Positions 1 through 7,423 of a DNA stretch of 64,000 bases are shown one piece after another (positions within the stretch are counted from its first letter, which is position 1; each line of letters begins with the position of its first letter). Made by a program: the position numbers and the translations under genes. The notes beneath the pieces were generated by a model. That model did not search any database. It was given only the letters and a program-made list of their open reading frames with translations, and was not told the origin of the DNA. The stretch lies in contig NZ_CP197465.1 of NCBI RefSeq assembly GCF_052180275.1, positions 2,418,001 to 2,482,000 of the forward strand. Direction: 5' to 3'. The stretch is from Kumtagia sp052180275. Lineage in GTDB: Bacteria > Pseudomonadota > Alphaproteobacteria > Rhizobiales > Rhizobiaceae.

Positions 1-815
1 ATCCCGGCCGAATAGAACGGGCCGAGCACGACGCGGCGAAGCTGTTTCGGATGCAGCGTCTCGAAATCCTTGTCGAGATTGGTGGCAATGGTGACCGGCG
101 ACAGCGTGTAGGATGAATTCTTCTCGGTGAAATCGTCGAAACGATGCGCCAATTCGGGATTGAGCAGGCCGTCGACGGGTAGGGGGATTTCCACCTTCTC
201 GTTCAGCTTGCCGTTTTCCGCCACCAGTTGCTGGACCATCGCCGGAGAGGAATCCTCGATCGTCGCCATATAGATCAGCGGCAGGTTGGCGCTGCCGTCG
301 AACGATGCCCAGTGGACGAGATAATAGGGCCGGAACGTCTTTGGATTGACGGAAACCTTGACAGTCTGCGCCAGGTTGAACGGGCTGAACACCGCGCCCG
401 CGCCGACATCCTGCAGGTAGAGCCGCTCGGCCAGCGAGCGCTGGAGGGCTTCGGGGAAATCCTTGTGGCGCAGGATGAAGTCGGCCATCTCCTTGCGCAG
501 TTCGTCCGGTTCGGGGATCGCCGCCAGCCGCTTGTCGGCGGTGCGGCGGTCGTTCTCCAGTTCCAGCAGGTTCTGGAACACCGGAAAGCCGCTCTCGGCG
601 CGCGAGATGCGGAATTTTTCCATGAAACCCAGTCGGTTTTTCCAGCAGGCGAAGGAAATCTCCAGCCGTGCGATGTAGTCGGCGACCACCTTGGCGACGA
701 TGCCATGACGGTAGAGCGGCGAGGAATCGTCGCGCATGAAGATGCCGAGCCCGTCCAGCGCCGCTGTTATGGCATCGAAATAGCGTATCGCGGGGTCGTC
801 GGCAGGGGTGGTCAT
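1..815 (-). CDS. Conserved hypothetical protein, 3' end cut by window edge
   Basis: The frame is open from an ATG at about 815 down to base 1 with no stop, giving about 270 residues; the C-terminus lies outside the window. The protein starts MTTPADDPAIRYFDAITAAL and later reads DKDFETLHPKQLRRVVLGPF. It is soluble-looking, with no signal peptide or membrane segment, and rich in charged helices. I recognise no domain. It lies about 195 bp downstream of the coiled-coil gene, on the same strand, so the two may be one transcription unit; a palindromic element separates them. Function unknown. Confidence 0.8.
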   Translation of the reverse strand, partial: MTTPADDPAIRYFDAITAALDGLGIFMRDDSSPLYRHGIVAKVVADYIARLEISFACWKNRLGFMEKFRISRAESGFPVFQNLLELENDRRTADKRLAAIPEPDELRKEMADFILRHKDFPEALQRSLAERLYLQDVGAGAVFSPFNLAQTVKVSVNPKTFRPYYLVHWASFDGSANLPLIYMATIEDSSPAMVQQLVAENGKLNEKVEIPLPVDGLLNPELAHRFDDFTEKNSSYTLSPVTIATNLDKDFETLHPKQLRRVVLGPFYSAG

Positions 816-820
816 GGCGC

Positions 821-1006
821 CTTACCCTCCCCCTTGTGGGGGCCCGAAGGGCGGGCGAGACCGGTGGCTCGCCCCGGCAAGTCGATCCGCAAAGCGGATC
901 GGGGTGGGGGTATTTCAGACAACGGAATTTTCAACCCCCACCCCGTCTCGCCAATCTCGCTGCGCTCGCATGGCTCGCCGACCCTCTCCACAAGGGGGAG
1001 GGTAAG
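821..1006. repeat. Long palindromic intergenic element (19-bp perfect arms)
   Basis: The outer arms, cttaccctcccccttgtgg at 821-839 and its exact reverse complement at 988-1006, enclose a second complementary pair (ggggtgggggt near 901-911 and acccccacccc near 941-951). The whole could fold into one long hairpin between two leftward genes. Its CTCCCCC/GGGGGAG core is shared with elements at 9523-9685, 12569-12691 and 21758-21803, so it looks like a dispersed repeat. It might act as a terminator or RNA-stability element; that is inference. Confidence 0.75.
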
Positions 1007-1010
1007 ACCT

Positions 1011-2099
1011 TTACGACTGCACATAATCCGAGGCGTTGTGCTTCCTCAGCACCTCCTCGAAGCGCCTGGCGAACGCGTCGTCGGCGAGCTTCTTGCGGCG
1101 CTGGATGTCAGATGTCGCCACCATGTTCTTCTCGTGCATTTCAAGCAGGTCGCCGATGTGTTTCTGCGCGGCGGCGCCGATGCCGGCCATGGTCTCTTCC
1201 GCAGTGTTGTCGACCTGGCTGCCCAGCGTGTTGATCTTATGCGCCACTTCCTGCTGCGCGGCGGTCTTCAGAGAATCCTCCAGCGCCTTGTAGAGGACGA
1301 TGCGCTGCTCGGTGTCGATGGTCAGCTTGTTTATCAGCGTGTTCTGCGCGGCGATCTGGTTGTTGAGTGAATCGACGAAGGTCTGGAACATCGAGGTGTA
1401 GCGCTCCAGCGTCTGGCTTTCGGCCAGCAGTTCCTGTTCCTTCGCCTGCTTCTCGTTGTATTCGGTCGCCAGCTTCGAGCGCTCGCCTTCGAGTTCGGTG
1501 CGCTCTTTCTGGGTGGTGGAAGCGGCGATCTTGTTCTCGATGTCGAGCAGCAGCGGGTTCAGTTCCTCGATGCGCTTCTGCACGGCTTCGAGGTTGGTCA
1601 TGGTGCCCTTGCGCCGCTCGATCACCGCCCCGAGGCTGGTTTCGGAGGTCTTGTAGCGCTCGGCCAGAACCTGCTTCTGGGCCTTAAGGATGCCGACGAT
1701 GGTGTCCGACTTCGACAGCAGTTCCTGGAGATTGCCGGCCAGCGACATGTTGCGGACGCGGTCGGTGCGCATGCGCTGCTTCGATTCGTCGGAGAAGATG
1801 CCGACAAAACTTTCCCAACCGGTGAAACTCTTCATGTTCTCGAATTCGGAGCCGAAGGCGTTGGTGGCGTCCTCCAAGCCGATGATCAGGTCGGCGATGT
1901 TGCTCTCCATCACCTTCTGCTGGTTGATCACGTCCGCGATGCGGGCGTTCTCGATATCGAACTCGGCGGCGCCGATCTTCTGGTCGGTGGTGGCGAACTT
2001 GTCGAGCACGGTGCCCGATTGCTCGATCTTGGAGCGCATCTCCTGGACGACCTTCTGGGTCTTCGCAATCTCGGCATCGAAATTCTGCAAGGTCGCCAT
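1011..2099 (-). CDS. Coiled-coil protein of unknown function
   Basis: A 362-residue protein that is almost entirely heptad-rich helix, with long runs of Glu, Lys, Gln and Leu (for example EGERSKLATEYNEKQAKEQE). There is no signal peptide or membrane segment, so it is probably cytoplasmic. The ATG at 2099 (MATLQNF) is chosen because GGCGGGAGA lies just upstream; an in-frame start at 2216 would add a less convincing N-terminus. The overall build recalls TelA-type toxic-anion-resistance proteins, but I see no diagnostic motif. It probably pairs with the hypothetical gene downstream. Function unknown. Confidence 0.8.
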   Translation of the reverse strand: MATLQNFDAEIAKTQKVVQEMRSKIEQSGTVLDKFATTDQKIGAAEFDIENARIADVINQQKVMESNIADLIIGLEDATNAFGSEFENMKSFTGWESFVGIFSDESKQRMRTDRVRNMSLAGNLQELLSKSDTIVGILKAQKQVLAERYKTSETSLGAVIERRKGTMTNLEAVQKRIEELNPLLLDIENKIAASTTQKERTELEGERSKLATEYNEKQAKEQELLAESQTLERYTSMFQTFVDSLNNQIAAQNTLINKLTIDTEQRIVLYKALEDSLKTAAQQEVAHKINTLGSQVDNTAEETMAGIGAAAQKHIGDLLEMHEKNMVATSDIQRRKKLADDAFARRFEEVLRKHNASDYVQS

Positions 2100-2380
2100 T
2101 CCAAATCTCCCGCCAACGGCCTCAGGTTGCAGCGAATATATGTGGGGCATACGGCGAATGAAAGACGCTTCCGCCAAGCGTTTTTCTTCGTCGAAATCCG
2201 GCGCCTGCAGTTTCACGCGGCAGTGGGCGGCGCGAATTGTCGCCTTTGGACAATCGCTTGGCGTGCATTGCGCCGTCGAGCGGCTTGAAACAGCGGAAGA
2301 ATGGTGTTTGGCTTGTGAAACCGGGCGGGAGAAAAATCGTAACTCCGCCTAGCCGACAGAATCACAATGGGAGAAATTTA

Positions 2381-3316
2381 ATGTCGCGTATGAAATCATT
2401 CGCCGCCGGCCTCGGTCTGGCAGCATTTCTTTCCGCCGGCACGGCTTTTGCCGGCGATGCCGAGAGCTGCAAGAAGGTCCGTCTTTCCGACGTCGGCTGG
2501 ACGGATATCCAGGCGACCACGGGCGTCGCCTCGGTGCTGCTGACGGCGCTCGGCTACGAGCCGGAGGTCATTCAGCTCTCGGTGCCGGTCACCTATGCCT
2601 CGCTGAAGAACAACGACCTCGACGTATTCCTCGGCAACTGGATGCCGTCGATGACCGCCGACATCAAGGACTATGCCGCCGAAGGATCGGTCGAGACGAT
2701 CGGCGTGAATCTGGAAGGCGCCGGCTACGGCATCGTCGTGCCATCCTACGTCGCTGCGGGCGGCGTCACGACGCTGACCGATCTCGGAAAATTCAAGGAC
2801 AAGTTCGGCGGCAAGATCTACGGCATCGAGGCCGGCAATGACGGCAACCGCATCATCCTCGACATGATCTCGAAGCCGGAGAACAATCTTGAAGGTTTCG
2901 AACTGGTCGAATCCTCGGAAGCAGGCATGCTTACCCAGGCCGAGCAGTCGATCAAGGGTAATGAGTGGATCGCCTTCCTCGGCTGGACGCCGCATCCGGT
3001 GATGGGCGCCATGAACCTCAGCTATCTCGACGGCATGGGCGATTCCGGCTTCGGCGCAGCCACCGTCAGCACCAATGTGCGCAAGGGCTACGTCACTGAG
3101 TGCCCGAACGTCGGAAAATTCATCGGCAACCTGAAGTTCAACCTCGACATGGAAGGCGTGATGATGGACGCCATCCTGAAGGGCAGCGACGCAAACTCGG
3201 CCGCCACGGAGTGGCTGAAGGCGAATTCCGTCGCGGTCACGCCGTGGCTGGACGGTGTCACCACCTTCGACGGCGGCGACGCGGCGGCGGCGGTCACGAC
3301 GGCGCTGGGCGGCTGA
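2381..3316 (+). CDS. choX: Choline ABC transporter, substrate-binding protein
   Basis: This 311-residue periplasmic protein has a clear signal peptide (MSRMKSFAAGLGLAAFLSAG, cleaved near AFA-GD). The segment DVFLGNWMPSM around residues 85-95 and the following Gly/Tyr-rich stretch are typical of the ChoX/ProX-type quaternary-amine binding family (OpuAC domain). ChoX delivers choline to the ChoWV membrane complex; in rhizobia choline feeds glycine betaine synthesis and catabolism. It is first in choXWV. The ATG at 2381 is preceded by GGGAGA; an upstream in-frame start at 2237 lacks support. Confidence 0.93.
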   Translation: MSRMKSFAAGLGLAAFLSAGTAFAGDAESCKKVRLSDVGWTDIQATTGVASVLLTALGYEPEVIQLSVPVTYASLKNNDLDVFLGNWMPSMTADIKDYAAEGSVETIGVNLEGAGYGIVVPSYVAAGGVTTLTDLGKFKDKFGGKIYGIEAGNDGNRIILDMISKPENNLEGFELVESSEAGMLTQAEQSIKGNEWIAFLGWTPHPVMGAMNLSYLDGMGDSGFGAATVSTNVRKGYVTECPNVGKFIGNLKFNLDMEGVMMDAILKGSDANSAATEWLKANSVAVTPWLDGVTTFDGGDAAAAVTTALGG

Positions 3317-3339
3317 GCCGGCCGGCATATGGGAATGGT

Positions 3340-3371
3340 GAAGGGCAGTCGCCGCAAGGGGGCTGCCCTTC
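3340..3371 (+). terminator. Hairpin between choX and choW
   Basis: GAAGGGCAG at 3340-3348 pairs exactly with CTGCCCTTC at 3363-3371 in the 119-bp gap after choX. The trailing T-run is short, so it is more likely a stabilising or attenuating hairpin than a full terminator. In ABC operons such hairpins usually allow more binding protein than permease (inference). Confidence 0.5.
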
Positions 3372-3435
3372 TTAGACGGCTATGACATGATCGGTTGCGG
3401 CCGCGGGCGGGAGGCCGGGAACAACAGGGGGTGAA

Positions 3436-4290
3436 ATGGATCCGATCTCGAAATTCTTGGCGGCCTACAAGATCCCGATCGGCGCCTGGGGCAAGGCGTT
3501 CTTCACCTTCCTCACCGACCATTTCAACGCTTTCTTCCGCGGCCTGTCCGGCGGCCTGAATTTTCTGCTCGACGGCATCGTCGACGGGTTGCTTCTCCTG
3601 CCCCCGGTGCTGCTGGCGGTGCTGATCGCCGCGCTCGCCTGGTATCTGCAACGGTCACGCAATCTCGCCATCGGCGTGCTGCTCGGCCTGCTGTTCATCA
3701 TCAACCAGGGACTGTGGAAGCAGACCGTCGAGACGCTGGTGCTGGTCGCCGCCGCCGCCGCCGCCTCCATGGCGATCGGCGTGCCGCTCGGCATCTGGGC
3801 GGCGCACAAGCCAAAAGTCTATCGCATCATGCTGCCGATCCTCGACCTGATGCAGACGCTGCCGACCTTCGTCTACCTGATTCCGGTGCTGACCTTGTTC
3901 GGTCTCGGCAACGCGCCGGGCCTGATCGTCACCATCATCTTCGTCATCCCGACCGCGGTGCGGCTCACCCATCTCGGAATGACCAGCATACCGAAGGCGA
4001 TCGTGGAGGCCGGCGAATCCTTCGGCGCGACCCGGAGCCAGCTTCTGTGGAAGGTCGAGCTACCTGCCGCTTTGCCCACAATCATGGCCGGGCTGACGCA
4101 ATGCATCATGCTGTCGCTGTCGATGGTGGTGTTTGCGGCCCTGATTGGCGCCGGCGGGCTGGGCACCGAGATCAACCGGGCGCTGGGCTCGCGCAAGATC
4201 GACCTCGGGCTTGAGGCAGGGCTGGCCATCGTGGTGCTCGCCATCGTGCTCGACCGGATGACGCGCATCGGCGTGGGAGGCAAGAAATGA
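3436..4290 (+). CDS. choW: Choline ABC transporter, permease
   Basis: This 284-residue integral membrane protein has hydrophobic helices beginning near residue 50 (LLLLPPVLLAVLIAALAWYL) and a BPD_transp_1 core. The EAA loop is visible as VEAGESFGATRSQLLWKVEL around residues 190-210, the contact for the ATPase. It belongs to the ProW/OpuAB family and forms the choline channel with ChoV. Its last four bases overlap the ATG of choV (ATGA), implying translational coupling. Confidence 0.92.
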   Translation: MDPISKFLAAYKIPIGAWGKAFFTFLTDHFNAFFRGLSGGLNFLLDGIVDGLLLLPPVLLAVLIAALAWYLQRSRNLAIGVLLGLLFIINQGLWKQTVETLVLVAAAAAASMAIGVPLGIWAAHKPKVYRIMLPILDLMQTLPTFVYLIPVLTLFGLGNAPGLIVTIIFVIPTAVRLTHLGMTSIPKAIVEAGESFGATRSQLLWKVELPAALPTIMAGLTQCIMLSLSMVVFAALIGAGGLGTEINRALGSRKIDLGLEAGLAIVVLAIVLDRMTRIGVGGKK

Positions 4291-5468
4291 ACGTTGCCGT
4301 CGATTTCAAAAACGTCGACATCGTCTTCGGCACCGATACCGCCGGCTCGCTGGCGATGATCGACAAGGGCGCCACGCGCGCCGAGATTCTTGAGCAGACC
4401 GGCAATGTGCTCGGCTGCGCCGGGGCCAACCTGACCGTCAACGAGGGCGAGATTTCCGTCCTCATGGGCCTGTCGGGTTCGGGAAAGTCGACGCTGCTGC
4501 GCGCGGTCAACGGGCTCAACATCGTTTCGCGGGGCCAGGTGCTGGTGAAGGAGGGCGACCGGCAGGTCGACGTCGTCTCCTGCGACGCGGCGACGCTCCG
4601 GCGCCTGCGCCAGCATCAGGTGGCGATGGTGTTCCAGCAGTTCGGACTGCTGCCGTGGCGCACTGTGGAGGAGAATGTCGGCCTGGGGCTGGAGCTTTCC
4701 GGCGTGCCGGAGGCCGAGCGCAAGGCGCGTGTGCTCAAGCAGTTGCAGCTCGTCAATCTCGACCCCTGGGCCAAGAAATACGCGCACGAGCTTTCCGGCG
4801 GCATGCAGCAGCGCGTCGGCCTGGCGCGGGCCTTCGCCACCGAGGCGCCGATCCTGCTGATGGACGAGCCGTTCTCCGCCCTCGATCCGCTGATTCGCAC
4901 CAAGCTCCAGGATGAACTTTTGCAGCTTCAAAAGACGCTGAAGAAGACCATCATCTTCGTCAGCCACGATCTGGAAGAAGCGCTGAAGATCGGCAACACG
5001 ATCACCATCATGGAGGGCGGGCGGATCGTGCAATCCGGCGCGCCGGAAGACATCGTGCTGAAGCCCGCCAACGCCTATGTGCGTGATTTCATTGCCAATG
5101 TGAACCCGCTGTCGGTGCTGACCGCGTGGAACGTGATGCGTGACCGGCGCGATCTCGAACCCGCCGGTGAAGGTTGGACCTGGCTCGACCGCCGCCGTAC
5201 GACGCGCTTCAAGGTCGACAGCGACGGGCTGGTGGCCGCCGCCGAGCGCGAGGGCAAGCCGGTCGAATGGGTGTCCTGCGCCGATGTCGAGTTGCACCCG
5301 GAAGATGGCACGCAAGTGTTCTGGGCAACGCCCGGCACGACGCTCAAGACCGTCATGCTCGCCATGCACCGCTCGCAGACCGCGCCCGTGGCGTTGTTCG
5401 ACGAGCAGTCGCGGTTTGTGGGCGCTATCGGCATCAGGGATGTGCTTAGCGCGGTGCTGCGGCGGTAA
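4287..5468 (+). CDS. choV: Choline ABC transporter, ATP-binding protein
   Basis: This 393-residue ATPase has a Walker A motif (GLSGSGKST, residues 61-69), Q-loop region (VFQQFGLLPWR), signature LSGGMQQR and Walker B (ILLMDEPF). A C-terminal tail of about 120 residues resembles a CBS-type regulatory region, as in the ProV/OpuAA quaternary-amine subfamily, where it can sense ionic strength. It powers ChoW and overlaps that gene by 4 bp. Assignment to choline rather than betaine or proline rests on ChoX and the rhizobial gene order. Confidence 0.92.
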   Translation: MNVAVDFKNVDIVFGTDTAGSLAMIDKGATRAEILEQTGNVLGCAGANLTVNEGEISVLMGLSGSGKSTLLRAVNGLNIVSRGQVLVKEGDRQVDVVSCDAATLRRLRQHQVAMVFQQFGLLPWRTVEENVGLGLELSGVPEAERKARVLKQLQLVNLDPWAKKYAHELSGGMQQRVGLARAFATEAPILLMDEPFSALDPLIRTKLQDELLQLQKTLKKTIIFVSHDLEEALKIGNTITIMEGGRIVQSGAPEDIVLKPANAYVRDFIANVNPLSVLTAWNVMRDRRDLEPAGEGWTWLDRRRTTRFKVDSDGLVAAAEREGKPVEWVSCADVELHPEDGTQVFWATPGTTLKTVMLAMHRSQTAPVALFDEQSRFVGAIGIRDVLSAVLRR

Positions 5469-5510
5469 GTTCTTCTATTTTTTCAGAGAGATGGGAGGAA
5501 CTGAGCTTTC

Positions 5511-6131
5511 ATGCCTCCTTTCCTGATCGCCGGCCCTGCAGACGCCGCCGTCACATTGCTCCTCGCCCATGGCGCCGGGGCGCCGATGGATTCGGCGTGG
5601 ATGAATTCGCTTGCTGAAAAGCTGACCGAGCAAGGCGTTAGGACCGTCCGCTTCGAGTTCGGCTACATGGCGGCGCGGCGTCAGGGGCAGCGAAAACCGC
5701 CACCGCGCGGCGAGACGCTGATGCCGGAATATGTTGCAGCCGTCGAGGCGCTGGGCGCTGCGGGAAAGCTGTTCGTCGGTGGAAAATCGCTGGGGGGGCG
5801 GGTGGCGAGCATGGTCGCGGACGCGCTTTTCCATGATGGAAAAATCGCCGGGCTGGTGTGCCTCGGCTATCCGTTCCATCCGCCCGGGCGGCCGGATAAG
5901 CTGCGGACCAAACATCTGGAATCGTTGACGGTTCCGGCCCTGATCTGCCAGGGGACACGCGATCCGTTCGGCACGTGGGACGAGGTCGAAAACTATCCGC
6001 TTTCGCCCTCGACGGAGCTATTCTGGCTGGAGGATGGGGATCATGACTTCAAGCCGCGAATGCCACATTCGCTGGATGGCCATTTGAACGATTTGGCGGC
6101 AAGGGTCGCGAAATGGATGGCGGGTCGGTAG
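5511..6131 (+). CDS. Alpha/beta hydrolase of the KANL3/Tex30-like family
   Basis: This is a compact 206-residue cytoplasmic hydrolase. It shows the oxyanion segment LLLAHGAGAPMDS (residues 18-30), a nucleophile elbow GKSLGGR (about 92-98), an acid-loop candidate QGTRDPFG (about 144-151) and the catalytic-His segment EDGDHDF (about 174-180). The family is annotated dienelactone-hydrolase-like, but substrates are unknown. It starts 42 bp after choV on the same strand and might be co-transcribed, without evident functional tie. Confidence 0.85.
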   Translation: MPPFLIAGPADAAVTLLLAHGAGAPMDSAWMNSLAEKLTEQGVRTVRFEFGYMAARRQGQRKPPPRGETLMPEYVAAVEALGAAGKLFVGGKSLGGRVASMVADALFHDGKIAGLVCLGYPFHPPGRPDKLRTKHLESLTVPALICQGTRDPFGTWDEVENYPLSPSTELFWLEDGDHDFKPRMPHSLDGHLNDLAARVAKWMAGR

Positions 6132-6406
6132 AGTAGGGTTGGAACGAGGACCCGTATTTTCGCATGGCTTGGCGCGGTGCCGTGCGCCGATCGTGTGGAC
6201 CGGAAGCGCCGGTTGTGGCATTATGGGTGTCTGGACATCGGCGTTTTTACCGATGATGGACGTCCTTTCACATGATCACAAAGCCTGCCTTCGCGAATGA
6301 GATTTCGTCACGGTTTCAATGGGATGCCGATCGGAGGCCTGACCGCTTCGACGACCGCGACGCGCGTTTGGGCGGAGCTTTCGCGAAGGGGTTTCCGCCG
6401 GTTCGA

Positions 6407-6721
6407 ATGGCTGGCGACGACAAGGTCATCACGCGACCGCGCACGGTCACCAAGCCCAAGCTCGAACGGCCGAAGCTGCACAAGGTCATCCTGATCAACG
6501 ACGATTTCACGCCGCGCGAGTTCGTTGTGACGGTGCTGAAGGGCGAGTTCAGGCTTTCCGAGGATCAGGCTTATCGGGTGATGATAACGGCGCACCGGCG
6601 GGGCGTCTGCGTGATTGCGGTGTTCCCGAAGGATGTTGCCGAGACCAAGGCAACGCGGGCGACCGATGCAGGAAAAGCAAAGGGTTATCCGTTGATGTTC
6701 ACGACGGAGCCGGAGGAGTAG
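6407..6721 (+). CDS. clpS: ATP-dependent Clp protease adaptor ClpS
   Basis: ClpS binds the N-terminal domain of ClpA and delivers N-degron substrates. The core HKVILINDDFTPREFV, the VMITAHRRGVCVIAV helix and the end KGYPLMFTTEPEE are diagnostic. I chose the ATG at 6407 (MAGDDKVITRPRT), giving 104 residues, because the family is about 100-120 residues long. An in-frame ATG at 6272 would add 45 residues of less typical composition and cannot be excluded. The stop is followed 17 bp later by a GGGGACAG-type repeat that separates it from a convergent cupin gene. Confidence 0.9.
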   Translation: MAGDDKVITRPRTVTKPKLERPKLHKVILINDDFTPREFVVTVLKGEFRLSEDQAYRVMITAHRRGVCVIAVFPKDVAETKATRATDAGKAKGYPLMFTTEPEE

Positions 6722-6737
6722 ATGGACGGTTGCAGCC

Positions 6738-6815
6738 GGGGACAGTTTACTTTTATCCCCTCGTAGCAACCTGCCCGAGGCAGAGTCTTTCCGGGGATAA
6801 AAGTAGACTGTCCCC
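6738..6815. repeat. GGGGACAG-type inverted-repeat element, copy A
   Basis: This 78-bp element has inverted ends ggggacagtttactttta and taaaagtagactgtcccc, extending inward to tatcccc/ggggata. It lies between convergent genes and begins exactly 5 nt after the TAA of the cupin gene. Its ends match copies B (26032-26110) and C (45975-46050), but the interior differs. Ends of this kind resemble REP-like elements mobilised by RAYT (Y1) transposases; no transposase is present here, so that link is from memory of the family. Confidence 0.8.
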
Positions 6816-6820
6816 TCGCA

Positions 6821-7177
6821 TTATCCATTCGCCGTCCCGCTGATGACGCTGGATGTCAGCCCGTTTCTATAATCCTCTCTGACTGGACAAAACGCATCGA
6901 GGATGCGGCAGTCGGTGAGCGCGCGGCCGGAGTGGCGGGCGTTGGACGGGATTGCGGCGACTTGTCCCCGCGAAAGCGTCTCGGTTCGGCCGTCGACGGT
7001 CAGTTCGAACGTGCCGTCGAGCATGTGGACGACCTGCTCGTGGAGGTGAGCGTGTTCCGGCAGGAGCGTGCCGGCAGCGATCTCCCACAGCACGAAACTC
7101 ATTGAATCCGAATGCATTACCTTGCCGACGAAACCGGGAATGGGCGTCTGCGCGGCGATCTTTTCCCAATCCATCAT
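6821..7177 (-). CDS. Cupin-domain protein
   Basis: This 118-residue single-domain cupin shows the motif-1-like segment LPEHAHLHEQVVHMLDGTFE (about residues 38-57), which supplies metal-binding histidines and a glutamine. It is followed by a motif-2-like IPSNARHSGRAL segment. There is no signal peptide. Such small cupins bind a metal and may act as isomerases, lyases or sensors; the substrate is not predictable. It is convergent with clpS, and its start is ATGATG at 7177/7174. Confidence 0.8.
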   Translation of the reverse strand: MMDWEKIAAQTPIPGFVGKVMHSDSMSFVLWEIAAGTLLPEHAHLHEQVVHMLDGTFELTVDGRTETLSRGQVAAIPSNARHSGRALTDCRILDAFCPVREDYRNGLTSSVISGTANG

Positions 7178-7423
7178 GACGGATTTCCCCCAAACCTGCC
7201 ATGCTGCGTCACCACTTTAGCCGAACTTTGGACGGGGAGACAAAATCAGGCAAAAAATGCCGTGAAGTCCGGAATAACGTTGAAAATAAAATACTTGATG
7301 CGCGGACATACGGCGTCACGCCTGTTTGGGCTTCAGTACGGGGCCGGTTTTGCCGGTTTGGTGTTCATTTTGGGGCCACCGCATTCGCGCGAGGCGCATT
7401 CCGCTTCACAGTCGAGGCGGAGG

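Noticed and set aside
228..1370. A 380-codon + strand open frame
   Set aside because: It runs antisense through two leftward genes and across the palindromic element; no ribosome-binding site and a biased composition.
3873..5369. A 498-codon leftward frame
   Set aside because: Antisense to choW and choV, with His/Arg/Gln-rich shadow composition.
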